From: Pararhodobacter sp. CCB-MM2
Lineage (GTDB): Bacteria > Pseudomonadota > Alphaproteobacteria > Rhodobacterales > Rhodobacteraceae
Reading direction: 5' to 3'
DNA length: 36,570 nt
NCBI RefSeq assembly: GCF_001691415.1
Contig: NZ_LRRR01000039.1
Coordinates: forward strand, 1-36,570
Notes under the pieces: model-generated
Databases searched by the model: none
The model's input: only the letters and a program-made list of their open reading frames with translations
What the model was told of the DNA's origin: nothing
Part shown: positions 21,585 to 30,547 of the stretch, in pieces
How positions within the stretch are numbered: the first letter of the stretch is position 1
Layout of the letters: each line of letters begins with the position of its first letter
Made by a program: the position numbers and the translations under genes

Positions 21585-22547
21585 TTAGCGAACGAAGGCG
21601 TCGCGATAGCCCAGCGCGCGGGCATGGGCCAGCGCCCGGTCCCGTGTCGCGGCATCGGTGAACGGCCCGGCCAGCACGATCTGGAACTCCGACCCGCCCG
21701 AAGCGGCGCGGCCCATCGCTACCGGCAGGCCATTGGCCTGCAGATGCCCGATGGCGGTCATCGCGTTGGACTGGCGGGCATAGGTCCCGACCTGAATATA
21801 CTGGCCGTTGGTCATCCGGCCCGTCGCCTGCTGTTGCGACGGCTGCGGCGCGGCTTGTACGCCCGCCGTGGTGCCCATGGTCGAGACCGAGGGACGCGGA
21901 CTGTCACCGACCGGGTTGGTCGCCAGCTCGCCATGCAGATAGGCGTCCTGCCAGCGCGAACCGCCCTGCGGACGCACGGCGCCATAGCCGACACCGGCGC
22001 GCGGGTTCAGCCCGTCCCAGGCCGCCCAATCATTGCGACGGCGCGGCAGCGGGGGCTGGGCCACCTCGGACGGATAGACCACCGGCGGCTGCGGCGCGGT
22101 CACGACCTGCGGGGCACGGGCGGTCCGGGTGCGCGTGCGGGCGGGGGCTGCCGGCGCAGGCTCATAGGCGGTGACGCTGGAGGGGGTACGCACGCGGATG
22201 CGCGAGCCGCTCTCGGCGGGCGCGGCGACGGTCACCGGGGCCGGGGCGGGCGGCGGCGTGACCGAGCCCTGCGCGGTCGCCTGAACCGGGGCGGCGCCCC
22301 CCAGAGTGGGCGCATAGCCACACATCGGGCGGCGGTCGTCGCCGAAACGCGGCACCCAGCTGATGCCGCCGTTGAACCCGGCGCGCACGAAGACGCAACC
22401 GTTCGAGTCGACATATTGCGTCGCGGCGTAATCGGCGGGCGGCTGTTCGGCCGGGGACCGACCGCTCTGGGCCGAGGCACTGCCGGCCGCCGCCACGATC
22501 ACGAGCATCCCGGCAAGGCGTTTTGCCACTAGATTCAAGGCAACCAT
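21585..22547 (-). CDS. SPOR-domain exported protein
   Basis: A 320-residue protein with a signal peptide (AKRLAGMLVIVAAAGSASAQ, cleavage after ASA near residue 26), a long Pro/Ala/Arg-rich low-complexity middle and a C-terminal SPOR domain (GQYIQVGTYARQSNAM... FQIVLAGPFTDAATRDRALA, about residues 248-318). SPOR domains bind glycan strands lacking stem peptides at the division septum. It therefore probably acts in the periplasm at cell division or in envelope remodelling. A conserved segment QYVDSNGCVFVRAGFNGGISWVPR (about residues 45-68) precedes the linker. AGGGGG lies before the ATG. Confidence 0.9.
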   Translation of the reverse strand: MVALNLVAKRLAGMLVIVAAAGSASAQSGRSPAEQPPADYAATQYVDSNGCVFVRAGFNGGISWVPRFGDDRRPMCGYAPTLGGAAPVQATAQGSVTPPPAPAPVTVAAPAESGSRIRVRTPSSVTAYEPAPAAPARTRTRTARAPQVVTAPQPPVVYPSEVAQPPLPRRRNDWAAWDGLNPRAGVGYGAVRPQGGSRWQDAYLHGELATNPVGDSPRPSVSTMGTTAGVQAAPQPSQQQATGRMTNGQYIQVGTYARQSNAMTAIGHLQANGLPVAMGRAASGGSEFQIVLAGPFTDAATRDRALAHARALGYRDAFVR

Positions 22548-22639
22548 TCTGACCCCCTGTTACCGCGTGCCAGAATGCCCTGCCGATTCGGTCGAGTAAA
22601 GGCCCGACCCGGGACTGATTCGCGAATCGGTGCCATCCT

Positions 22640-22670
22640 GCCGCAGGCGCAAGCGAATCGCCCCTGCGGC
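22640..22670 (-). terminator. Hairpin at the end of the nucleoside-salvage operon
   Basis: GCCGCAGG (22640-22647) pairs with CCTGCGGC (22663-22670), six bases after the upp stop on the minus strand. It has a 15-base loop and no T run. A perfect palindrome GATTCGCGAATC (22617-22628) lies just beyond. It is probably the operon terminator. Confidence 0.5.
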
Positions 22671-22676
22671 GGGCGT

Positions 22677-23309
22677 TTACTTGGTGCCGAACATGCGGTC
22701 GCCCGCATCACCCAGACCCGGCACGATATAGCCATGGTCATTGAGGTGATCATCCAGCGCCGCCGTGACGATCCGCACGTCCGGATGCGCTTCCTTCATG
22801 CGCTGCACGCCCTCGGGCGCGGCCAGCAGGCACATGAAGACAATATTCGTCGCCCCCGCCTGCTTGATCAGATCGATCGCCGCGGCCGAGGAGTTGCCGG
22901 TGGCCAGCATCGGGTCGACGACCACGGTCCAGCGGTCCTGCAGGTCCGAGGGCAACTTGTTGTAATACTCGACCGGCTGCAGCGTCTCGGGGTCGCGGTA
23001 GAGGCCGACAAAGCCCACGCGCGCGGCCGGGATCAGCTCCAGAATACCATCGAGCAGGCCGTTGCCCGCGCGCAGGATCGACACCAGCGCCAGTTTGCGG
23101 CCTTCCAGCTTCGGCGCATCCATCTCGCAGATCGGGGTCTGGATCTTGACGTTATGCGTCGGCAGCTCGCGGGTCGCCTCGTAGGCCAGCAGCATCGAGA
23201 TCTCACGCAGCAACTGGCGGAATTTCGACGTCGAGGTCTCCTTGTCGCGCATGATGCTGAGTTTGTGCTGCACCAGCGGATGGGTGACGATAGTGAGATG
23301 GTCGCTCAT
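22677..23309 (-). CDS. upp: Uracil phosphoribosyltransferase
   Basis: A 210-residue enzyme that converts uracil and PRPP to UMP. The sequence HPLVQHKLSIMRDKETSTSKFRQLL at the N-terminus, the SILRAGNGLLDGI segment and the PRPP loop VVDPMLATGNSS (about residues 130-141) are diagnostic, and the GYIVPGLGDAGDRMFGT end binds uracil. It is the last gene of the salvage operon. Its ATG overlaps the add stop in ATGA. It recycles the base released from uridine and deoxyuridine metabolism. Confidence 0.97.
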   Translation of the reverse strand: MSDHLTIVTHPLVQHKLSIMRDKETSTSKFRQLLREISMLLAYEATRELPTHNVKIQTPICEMDAPKLEGRKLALVSILRAGNGLLDGILELIPAARVGFVGLYRDPETLQPVEYYNKLPSDLQDRWTVVVDPMLATGNSSAAAIDLIKQAGATNIVFMCLLAAPEGVQRMKEAHPDVRIVTAALDDHLNDHGYIVPGLGDAGDRMFGTK

Positions 23310-24304
23310 GCTTTGCCCTCGACGATGTTCAGAATTCGGTCGCGCGTCTGGGCGTCGCAGAAAGCGGCGCGCGCGGCGTCCGCGTTGATGGCGCGGAAAT
23401 CCTCTTCTGTCCAGCCGAAGGTCTGGGCCAGCGTCTCGTATTCCTTGACCAAAGTGGTGCGGAAGAAGGGGGGATCGTCGGTCGAGAGGGTGATCTTCAC
23501 CTCGCGGTCGCGCAGCTTCGCCACCGGATGGTCGGCAAAGGTCGGGTAGACGCCAAGGAAGACGTTCGAGCCCGGGCAGACCTCCAGCACCACGCCGTCC
23601 TCGGCGATCCGATCGACCAGCGCGAGGTCGTCGATGGATTGCACACCATGGCCGATGCGTTCCACCTTCAGATGGTCCAGCGCATCCGTGACCGATTGCG
23701 CCCCACCCCATTCGCCGGCATGGGCGGTCAGCCGCAGCCCTGCCTCGCGCGCGCAGTCGAAGGCCCAGGTGAAGTCCTTGGGATGGTGCATCTTCTCGTC
23801 GCCCGCGAGCCCGAAGCCGGTCAGGAAACCGTTCCGGGTCTCGGCCGCACAGAGCGCGGTCTGGCGGGATTTCTCGGGCCCGAAATGGCGGATCGCGGTG
23901 ACGATGCCTTTCAGCGTGATGCCCATGTCGCGCTGGCCGATGGCCGCAGCTTCCTCGATGGCATGCAGGTATTCGCGCCACGCGGACACATCGCCGCCGC
24001 CGCAGAAATCGGGCGACAGGAAGGTCTCGGCATAGACGACGCCGTCCTTCGCGCGGTCTTCCAGCACGGCGAGCGCGAGGCGGTGAAAGTCCTCAGGCGA
24101 TTGCAGGGTCGAGGTCGCAGCCTCGTAGACCTCGAGGAAATGCCAGAAGTCGCGGTAAGCGTAGCCCCCGTCCTCGGTGAAGATCTTCGAGATATCGAGG
24201 TTCTTCTCCTTGGCGAGGCCCCGGATGAAGGCGGGTGGCGCGGCCCCTTCGAAATGCAGGTGCAATTCGACCTTGGGCAGGGCGGGATCGATTTTTTCGG
24301 TCAC
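23306..24304 (-). CDS. add: Adenosine deaminase
   Basis: A 332-residue zinc enzyme deaminating adenosine or deoxyadenosine to inosine forms. It has PKVELHLHFEGAA (His-x-His zinc ligands), HAGEWGGAQS with the catalytic Glu, ERIGHGVQS and STDDPPFF (zinc-binding Asp). It starts with GTG at 24304 after an AAGGAG ribosome binding site, overlapping the deoB stop by four bases (GTGA); a longer frame from 24382 has an Arg/Cys-rich extension unlike the family. Some members of this family act on adenine; the 'HLHFEG' form is seen in both, so adenine deaminase cannot be fully excluded. Confidence 0.93.
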   Translation of the reverse strand: MTEKIDPALPKVELHLHFEGAAPPAFIRGLAKEKNLDISKIFTEDGGYAYRDFWHFLEVYEAATSTLQSPEDFHRLALAVLEDRAKDGVVYAETFLSPDFCGGGDVSAWREYLHAIEEAAAIGQRDMGITLKGIVTAIRHFGPEKSRQTALCAAETRNGFLTGFGLAGDEKMHHPKDFTWAFDCAREAGLRLTAHAGEWGGAQSVTDALDHLKVERIGHGVQSIDDLALVDRIAEDGVVLEVCPGSNVFLGVYPTFADHPVAKLRDREVKITLSTDDPPFFRTTLVKEYETLAQTFGWTEEDFRAINADAARAAFCDAQTRDRILNIVEGKA

Positions 24305-25512
24305 AGGAAGCTCCTTCCGGGGCCGGTTTCGGACAGGCCGAGATGGGTGGCCAACGAGGCCGCAACATCGACGAAGGCGCACAGGCCGATCTCGCCCGCG
24401 CCCGCGCCGTGGACCAGCACCGGCACACGCTCGCGGGTGTGGTCGGTGCCGCGCCAGCTGGGGTCGTTGCCGTGGTCGGCGGTGAACAGGGCGACGTCGC
24501 CGGGTTTGAGGCGGCTGAGGAAATCGCCGAGCGCGAGGTCGAAGGTTTCGAGCGCGCTGGCGTAGCCCGAGATGTCGCGGCGGTGGCCATAGAGGCTGTC
24601 GAACTCGACGAGATTGACGAAGGTGAGCGAGCCCTCCTCGGCCTCATCCGCCAGCCGCAGCATGTGGTCGATCAGGTCGGCGTCGCCCTTGCCCTTGTGC
24701 AGATGCGAGACCCCGCGCTGGCTGAAGATATCGCCGATCTTGCCGACGGCATGGACGACGCGCCCCTCGGCCTGCGCCCAATCCATCAGCGCGGGGGCCG
24801 GTGGCTCCATCGCGTAATCGTGGCGGTTCGAGGTGCGTTTGAACGCCCCCGGCGCGCCCACGAAGGGCCGGGCGATGACGCGGCCGACCCGGCGGGCATG
24901 GAGCAGCGGCGCGAGGTCTTCGCAGAGCTTGAGCAGCCGGTCCAGGCCGAAACTCTCCTCATGCGCGGCGATCTGGAACACGCTGTCGGCCGAGGTGTAG
25001 CAGATCGGCCAGCCGGTCCGCATGTGTTCTTCGCCCAAGGCCTCGATGATCGGCACGCCCGAGGCATGGCAATTGCCGAGGATGCCCTCCGTCCCCGCCA
25101 ATTCGCAGACCCGCGCGGTGAGTTCGGCGTCGAAGGCGGGTTCGGTCTTGGGGAAATAGGTCCATTCCCAGGGCACCGGGACGCCCGCGAGTTCCCAATG
25201 GCCCGACGGCGTGTCCTTGCCGCGCGAGACCTCGGTGGCGGCGCCCCAACGGCCCTGCGGCTCGGCCCCGAGACCCGGCGCACGCAGGCCCGAGGCCAGC
25301 GCGATCGCCCGCCCCAGCCCGAGGCGGTCGAGATTCGGCAGATGTAGCGGGCCAGAGCGGCCGTCCTCGGCCCGGCCTTCGGCAAAGGCCTCGGCGATAT
25401 GGCCCAAGGTGTTCGAGCCGGTGTCGGGCATGCCGTCGTTGAAGAAGCTGTCCGCGTCGGGCGCGCCGCCGCAGCCGACGGAATCGAGGACAATCAGGAA
25501 GGCGCGGGTCAT
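24301..25512 (-). CDS. deoB: Phosphopentomutase
   Basis: A 403-residue alkaline-phosphatase-superfamily enzyme that interconverts (deoxy)ribose 1-phosphate and 5-phosphate. The N-terminus FLIVLDSVGCGGAPDADSF supplies metal-binding Asp residues, the phosphorylated Thr is in GKDTPSGHWELAG (about residues 95-107), and the C-terminal metal site is in ALFTADHGNDPSWRGTDHTRE (about residues 341-361). It takes the sugar phosphate produced by thymidine phosphorylase (deoA, overlapped by four bases) towards central metabolism. Confidence 0.97.
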   Translation of the reverse strand: MTRAFLIVLDSVGCGGAPDADSFFNDGMPDTGSNTLGHIAEAFAEGRAEDGRSGPLHLPNLDRLGLGRAIALASGLRAPGLGAEPQGRWGAATEVSRGKDTPSGHWELAGVPVPWEWTYFPKTEPAFDAELTARVCELAGTEGILGNCHASGVPIIEALGEEHMRTGWPICYTSADSVFQIAAHEESFGLDRLLKLCEDLAPLLHARRVGRVIARPFVGAPGAFKRTSNRHDYAMEPPAPALMDWAQAEGRVVHAVGKIGDIFSQRGVSHLHKGKGDADLIDHMLRLADEAEEGSLTFVNLVEFDSLYGHRRDISGYASALETFDLALGDFLSRLKPGDVALFTADHGNDPSWRGTDHTRERVPVLVHGAGAGEIGLCAFVDVAASLATHLGLSETGPGRSFL

Positions 25513-26804
25513 GCGACATGCTCCTGTACCAAGGGCGCCGCCACGGGGGCCGCGCCGAACCGGGCGGCGGCCTGCAGGGCGGCGATGGCGGCTTCGGCCC
25601 CGGCCTCGTCGGCGGCATGGACCATGGCCAGCGGGCGATCCGGACTCAGCGTATCCCCGGGCTCGGCAATCTCGGAGAAGCCGACGCGCGGGTCGACCAC
25701 ATCGTCGCCCTTGAGCCGCCCGCCGCCCAGATGCACCACCGCCTCGCCGACCGCGCGGGTGTTCCAGCCGGCCAGAACGCCCACGCCCGGCACCGGACGG
25801 ATCACCGGCGCCTTTGGCAGATGCTCGGCGTAGCGGGTGACGAAATCGCGCGGGCCACCTTGCAGGGCGACCATCTGGCCAAACCGCTCAGCCGCCTCGC
25901 CACTGTCGAGCGCCCCCCGGATCATCCGCGCCCCGGCCTCGGCATTGCGCGCCAGCCCCGCCAGCACCAGCACCTCGCCGCCCAACGCGCAGGTCAGCTC
26001 GACCAGCCGCGCGGTGGGGTTGATGCCGGTCAGCGTGTCCATGACCTCACCCACTTCCAGCGCGTTGCCGGCCGTCAGGGCCAGCGGGCGGTCCATGTCG
26101 GTAATCAGCGCCGAGGTCTTGCAGCCCGCGCCATTCGCCGTCGAAACCAGCGACTGCGCCAGTCCCCGCGCCTGATCAGCCGAGGGCAGGAAGGCGCCCG
26201 AGCCGACCTTCACGTCCAGCACCAAGGCCTCAAGCCCCGCCGCCAGCTTCTTCGACAGGATCGAGGCGGTGATCAGGTCGATGCTCTCGACCGTACTGGT
26301 CACGTCGCGCACGGCGTAGAGCCGCTTGTCGGCCGGCGCGATGCGCGAGGAGGCCGAGACGATGGCGCAGCGGCTCTCATGCATCAGCGCGCGCAGACGG
26401 ACCTCGGAGACATCGACCATATAGCCGGGGATTGCCTCCAGCTTGTCGAGCGTCCCGCCCGTGTGGCCCAGCCCCCGGCCTGAGACCATCGGGACATAGG
26501 CACCGCAGCAGGCCAAGGCGGGGGCCAGCAGCAGCGAGATGGAATCCCCCACGCCGCCGGTCGAATGCTTGTCCACCACCGGCCCCGGCAGATCCCAGCG
26601 CAAGACGTCACCCGAATCCCGCATTGCGCGGGTCAGGGCGACGCGGCAATCCTCAGGCAGGCCTTTGAGCAGGACGGCCATGGCAAAGGCGCCGGCCTGC
26701 GCATCTGTCACCGCGCCGCTGGCCAAGCCCGCCGCGAACCAGCGCATGCCCTCCGCGGTCGGGCGGCCATCGCGGACGGCTTCGATGACGGCGCGGGCAT
26801 CCAT
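25509..26804 (-). CDS. deoA: Thymidine phosphorylase
   Basis: A 431-residue enzyme that cleaves thymidine or deoxyuridine with phosphate. It shows the family signature VVDKHSTGGVGDSISLLLAP (about residues 77-96), then SGRGLGHTGGTLDKLEAIPGY and DVKVGSGAFLP. The alpha/beta and C-terminal domains are intact at the normal length. Its start shares one base with the cdd stop (TGATG). Pyrimidine-nucleoside phosphorylase is the close alternative, but the deoB neighbour and the sequence support DeoA. Confidence 0.95.
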   Translation of the reverse strand: MDARAVIEAVRDGRPTAEGMRWFAAGLASGAVTDAQAGAFAMAVLLKGLPEDCRVALTRAMRDSGDVLRWDLPGPVVDKHSTGGVGDSISLLLAPALACCGAYVPMVSGRGLGHTGGTLDKLEAIPGYMVDVSEVRLRALMHESRCAIVSASSRIAPADKRLYAVRDVTSTVESIDLITASILSKKLAAGLEALVLDVKVGSGAFLPSADQARGLAQSLVSTANGAGCKTSALITDMDRPLALTAGNALEVGEVMDTLTGINPTARLVELTCALGGEVLVLAGLARNAEAGARMIRGALDSGEAAERFGQMVALQGGPRDFVTRYAEHLPKAPVIRPVPGVGVLAGWNTRAVGEAVVHLGGGRLKGDDVVDPRVGFSEIAEPGDTLSPDRPLAMVHAADEAGAEAAIAALQAAARFGAAPVAAPLVQEHVA

Positions 26805-27208
26805 CAGGTGCGATCCATCTGATCTGCGTCGAAGGCGCCGGGCAGCAGCTCGCCCATCGTCATCACCAGATCATTGCCCTCAAGGTTGGTCATCGTGACC
26901 TTCACCTCGGGGCCGCTGAACTCCTTCAGCTTCTGCCGACAACCACCGCAGGGCGTCACCGGGCGCGAGCTGTCCGCCAGCACCAGAACCTCGGCGATCT
27001 GCGTCTCGCCGGCGGCGATCATGGCGGCGATGGCGCCCGCCTCGGCACAGGTGCCTTGGGGATAGGCGACGTTTTCGACGTTGCAGCCGGAATAGATCGT
27101 GCCCGCGACGGTGCGGATCGCCGCGCCCACGGCAAAGTTGGAATAGGGAACATAAGCGTTCTTGCGAACGGCAAGGGCGGCATCCAGAAGCGGGTTGGGA
27201 GACGGCAT
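26804..27208 (-). CDS. cdd: Cytidine deaminase
   Basis: A 134-residue homotetramer-type deaminase turning cytidine or deoxycytidine into uridine forms. It has NAYVPYSNFAVGAAI, CNVENVAYPQGTCAEAGAI (zinc Cys and catalytic Glu) and PCGGCRQKL (two further zinc Cys). It is the first gene of the five-gene salvage operon. ATG 27208 gives the standard N-terminus; its ribosome binding site is weak. Two AATTGA copies (27223-27236) lie just upstream. Confidence 0.95.
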   Translation of the reverse strand: MPSPNPLLDAALAVRKNAYVPYSNFAVGAAIRTVAGTIYSGCNVENVAYPQGTCAEAGAIAAMIAAGETQIAEVLVLADSSRPVTPCGGCRQKLKEFSGPEVKVTMTNLEGNDLVMTMGELLPGAFDADQMDRT

Positions 27209-27479
27209 GACAATGTCCGGATAATTGACCAATTGATCCAGCTTCGCGCTTCCGTCCCGCCGATGCAAGGCCCGCAACCGGGAGGCACGGATGTCCCCCG
27301 CGCATGACCGAACGGAACGTGCTATGACCGGGACAATGCGCGGCAAGGCAGGGAACGGAGGCCCTGTCGCCCCGTCAAGGCTGCCTTTCGCGCAGCGGCA
27401 AGCTGTCGGGATTGGCGGCGCAAAAGGAATAGTTTAAGGCTGAACAAAATCTGGAAGGCTGGTTTCGAGGGAGGGACCC

Positions 27480-29771
27480 ATGAGCGACGCGAAGAAGGAC
27501 GAGGCCAAGCAGGCCATGCGCGCAGCGGCGCTGCATTACCACGAATTCCCCAAGCCCGGGAAACTGGAGATCCGCGCGACCAAGCCGCTGGCCAACGGCC
27601 GCGACCTGAGCCGCGCCTATTCGCCGGGCGTGGCCGAGGCCTGCCTTGAGATCAAGGCCGATCCGACCACCGCCGCCCGCTACACCACGCGGGGCAACCT
27701 CGTCGGTGTCGTGTCGAACGGCACCGCGGTGCTGGGGCTGGGCAATATCGGCGCGCTGGCCTCAAAACCGGTGATGGAGGGCAAGGCCGTCCTCTTCAAG
27801 AAATTCGCCAATATCGACTGCTTCGACATCGAGCTGCACGAACCCGACCCCTACAAGCTGGCCGAGATCGTCTGCGCGCTGGAGCCGACCTTCGGCGCGA
27901 TCAACCTTGAAGACATCAAGGCCCCCGATTGCTTCATCGTCGAGCGGATCTGCCGTGAGCGCATGGGTATCCCGGTCTTCCACGACGATCAGCACGGCAC
28001 GGCGATCGTCGTCGGCGCCGCCGCGACCAACGCGGTCAAGCTGTCGGGCCGTGAGTTCGGCGACATCAAGGTTGTCTCCACCGGCGGCGGGGCGGCGGGC
28101 ATCGCTTGTTTGAACATGCTTCTGAAACTGGGCGTGAAGCGCGAGAATGTCTGGCTCTGCGATATCCACGGTCTGGTCTACGAGGGCCGCGCCGAGGACA
28201 TGAACCCCGAGAAGGCCGCCTTCGCCCAACCCTCGGACCTGCGGACCCTTGGCGAGGTGATCGACGGCGCCGACCTGTTCCTCGGGCTCTCCGGCCCCGG
28301 CGTGCTGAAGGCCGAGATGGTCGCGCGCATGGCCAAGGACCCGATCATCTTCGCGCTGGCCAACCCCACGCCCGAAATCATGCCCGACGAGGTGGCCGAG
28401 GTCGCGCCGGGCGCGATCATGGCGACCGGGCGCTCGGATTATCCGAACCAGGTCAACAACGTCCTGTGCTTCCCGTTCATCTTCCGGGGCGCGCTGGATG
28501 TGGGCGCGACGCAGATCAACGACGCGATGCAGATCGCCTGTGTGGAAGGCATCGCCAAGCTGGCCCGCGCCACCACCTCGGCCGAGGCAGCAGCGGCCTA
28601 TCAGGGCGAAACACTGACCTTCGGGCGCGACTACCTGATCCCGAAGCCCTTCGACCCGCGGCTGATGGGCGTCGTCGCCTCGTCGGTGGCGAAGGCGGCG
28701 ATGGAGACGGGCGTGGCGACCCGCCCGCTCGAGGATATCGAGGCGTACAAGAACGGGCTCGACCAGTCGGTGTTCCGCTCGGCCCTGCTGATGCGCCCGG
28801 TGTTCCAATCGGCCCGCGCGGCCTCGCGCCGGCTGGTGTTCGCGGAAGGCGAGGACGAGCGCGTCCTGCGTGCCGCGCAAGCCGTGCTGGAGGAAACCAC
28901 CGAGGTGCCGATCCTGATCGGCCGCCCCGAGGTGATCGAGCGCCGGCTGGAACGCTACGGCCTGCCGATCAAGCCGGGCCGTGATTTCGAGGTGGTGAAC
29001 CCCGAGAACGACCCGCGCTACCGTGACTATTGGGAGACCTATCACTCGCTGATGGCCCGTCAGGGCGTCACGCCGGATACCGCCCGGGCGATCCTGCGCA
29101 CCAACACCACCGCCATCGGCGCGATCATGGTGCACCGGGGCGAGGCCGACAGCCTGATCTGTGGCGCCTTCGGCCAGTATCAGTGGCACCTCAACTACGT
29201 GCGGCAGGTGCTGGCGCGGGGCGGGCTGCGTCCGGTCGGCGCGCTCAGCCTGATGATCATGCCTGAGGGACCGCTGTTCGTGGCGGACACGCAGGTCAAC
29301 CACGAGCCGACGCCGCAACAGGTGGCCGACACGGTGATCGGTGCCGCCCGTCACGCCCGCCGCTTCGGCGTGGTGCCGAAGGTGGCCCTGTGCTCGCATT
29401 CGCAATTCGGCACGTTGGACACGGAAAGCGGGCGGCGGATGCGCGCGGCGCTGGAGATCCTCGATGATCGCGGTGTGGACTTCGAATACGAGGGCGAGAT
29501 GCATGTCGATGCGGCGCTCAACCCCGAGGTCCGGGCGCGCCTGCTGCCGGAATCGCGACTGGATGGCGTGGCGAACATCCTCGTGTTCGGGACGACCGAC
29601 GCGGCCAGCGCGGTGCGCAACATCCTGAAGACCCGCGCCGATGCGCTGGAGGTCGGGCCGATCCTGATGGGCATGGGCAACCGCGCGCACATCGTCACGC
29701 CGTCGATCACCGCGCGGGGCCTGCTGAACGTCGCGGCCATCGCCGGGACGCCGGTGTCGCATTACGGGTAA
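27480..29771 (+). CDS. maeB: NADP-dependent malic enzyme fused to a phosphotransacetylase-like domain
   Basis: A 763-residue two-domain protein. Residues 1-430 are malic enzyme: YSPGVAEACLEIK, NLVGVVSNGTAVLGLGNIG, FHDDQHGTAIVVGAA and the nucleotide motif STGGGAAGIACLNM. Residues 440-763 are a phosphotransacetylase-like domain (AEGEDERVLRAAQAVLEET... LGVGLLMGMGNRAHIV-type end), which in known MaeB proteins binds acetyl-CoA as a regulator and lacks transacetylase activity. The enzyme oxidatively decarboxylates malate to pyruvate, making NADPH. That fits growth on fatty acids or propionate, where C4 acids must return to pyruvate. GAGGGAGGG precedes the ATG. A strong terminator follows. Confidence 0.96.
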   Translation: MSDAKKDEAKQAMRAAALHYHEFPKPGKLEIRATKPLANGRDLSRAYSPGVAEACLEIKADPTTAARYTTRGNLVGVVSNGTAVLGLGNIGALASKPVMEGKAVLFKKFANIDCFDIELHEPDPYKLAEIVCALEPTFGAINLEDIKAPDCFIVERICRERMGIPVFHDDQHGTAIVVGAAATNAVKLSGREFGDIKVVSTGGGAAGIACLNMLLKLGVKRENVWLCDIHGLVYEGRAEDMNPEKAAFAQPSDLRTLGEVIDGADLFLGLSGPGVLKAEMVARMAKDPIIFALANPTPEIMPDEVAEVAPGAIMATGRSDYPNQVNNVLCFPFIFRGALDVGATQINDAMQIACVEGIAKLARATTSAEAAAAYQGETLTFGRDYLIPKPFDPRLMGVVASSVAKAAMETGVATRPLEDIEAYKNGLDQSVFRSALLMRPVFQSARAASRRLVFAEGEDERVLRAAQAVLEETTEVPILIGRPEVIERRLERYGLPIKPGRDFEVVNPENDPRYRDYWETYHSLMARQGVTPDTARAILRTNTTAIGAIMVHRGEADSLICGAFGQYQWHLNYVRQVLARGGLRPVGALSLMIMPEGPLFVADTQVNHEPTPQQVADTVIGAARHARRFGVVPKVALCSHSQFGTLDTESGRRMRAALEILDDRGVDFEYEGEMHVDAALNPEVRARLLPESRLDGVANILVFGTTDAASAVRNILKTRADALEVGPILMGMGNRAHIVTPSITARGLLNVAAIAGTPVSHYG

Positions 29772-29778
29772 TGAGAAA

Positions 29779-29803
29779 GGGCCGGCGGGATAACCGCCGG
29801 CCC
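29779..29803 (+). terminator. Terminator hairpin after maeB
   Basis: GGGCCGGCGG pairs perfectly with CCGCCGGCCC (10 bp) around a GATAA loop, seven bases after the stop. The downstream T content is modest, but the stem is very stable. Confidence 0.7.
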
Positions 29804-29833
29804 TCGTCGGATTGTGGCGCCTAAAAGCGCTGG

Positions 29834-30331
29834 TTATTGCGGACGCTGGATCAGCGTCACCTCGAAGGATGCGACACAGCCCTCGACGGTATCGAAATTA
29901 CGGATATCCCCGACGAGACGGATCTGGGCGGTGTTCGCACGCAGCCGGCTATTGCTGGGCGTCTGTCTGCGGACACGAACCTCGGTGCCTTCCGGCCAAG
30001 TGTAAGGAACCGCGGAAATCGAGGCACCGTTGGCGGCCTGCCATTCTCGTGTAGCGCGCCCCGAAAGGTTCACGTTATAGGCAAGGCCATCGGTGAAGAG
30101 CGACAGAAACGTGTTGTCACCATTGTCGCCAATGCCCGAGGGACGGAACCGCGCGGTCACGCCCATTGAGCCACCATACCCTACGGCTTGGCATGCAGCG
30201 TTGAAGTTGTGGATGTATCCGTACCCCCGCCATTCAACGCGCTGCGCCTGAGCGGCAGCGGGGACGAGGGCGGCGGCGAGGGTGAGAGCCCCAAGCGGGG
30301 CCGAAACGTGACGGAAAAGTTTCCTGAGCAC
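29834..30331 (-). CDS. Small secreted protein of unknown function
   Basis: A 165-residue protein with a signal peptide (basic MLRKLFRHVSAP, hydrophobic core LGALTLAAALVPAAAQA, cleavage near residue 29). The mature part is about 136 residues with two Cys residues (near 47 and 152) that could form one disulfide in the periplasm or outside. It has no recognised motif. The start is GTG with GGAG eight bases upstream. Base composition is visibly lower in G+C than its neighbours. It is convergent with maeB and divergent from prpE. I cannot name the family. Confidence 0.72.
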   Translation of the reverse strand: MLRKLFRHVSAPLGALTLAAALVPAAAQAQRVEWRGYGYIHNFNAACQAVGYGGSMGVTARFRPSGIGDNGDNTFLSLFTDGLAYNVNLSGRATREWQAANGASISAVPYTWPEGTEVRVRRQTPSNSRLRANTAQIRLVGDIRNFDTVEGCVASFEVTLIQRPQ

Positions 30332-30491
30332 GGTGATCTCCAGATTTTTAAAAGATTAGGTCATTAGAGCATGCAAAACGCATGTTTTAAGAGAACCGGA
30401 GCGCAATGGCCCTGTCAACTGAAAGGCGCACCAGCACTGGGTTCTGCGAAGGCTGTTTCCTGACGGACACGCCGTGGCCCGAGACCTTTGC

Positions 30492-30499
30492 TTTGCAAA
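30492..30499. promoter_or_regulatory. TTTGCAAA palindrome, distal site upstream of prpE
   Basis: A perfect TTTGCAAA 8-mer (with flanking C/G it is CTTTGCAAAG) lies 167 bases before prpE. TTTGCAAA is the element bound by short-chain acyl-CoA regulators of the RamB/PccR/MccR type in related alphaproteobacteria, as I recall. Confidence 0.55.
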
Positions 30500-30539
30500 G
30501 ATCAAAGTGCCCTAAGGCCAAAACTTTGCGCCCGCCAAG

Positions 30540-30547
30540 TTTGCAAA
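30540..30547. promoter_or_regulatory. TTTGCAAA palindrome, proximal site upstream of prpE
   Basis: A second perfect TTTGCAAA (GTTTGCAAAC), 48 bases after the first and 119 before prpE, with a CTTTGC half-site at 30524. The pair with the distal site is unlikely by chance in such GC-rich DNA. Confidence 0.6.
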
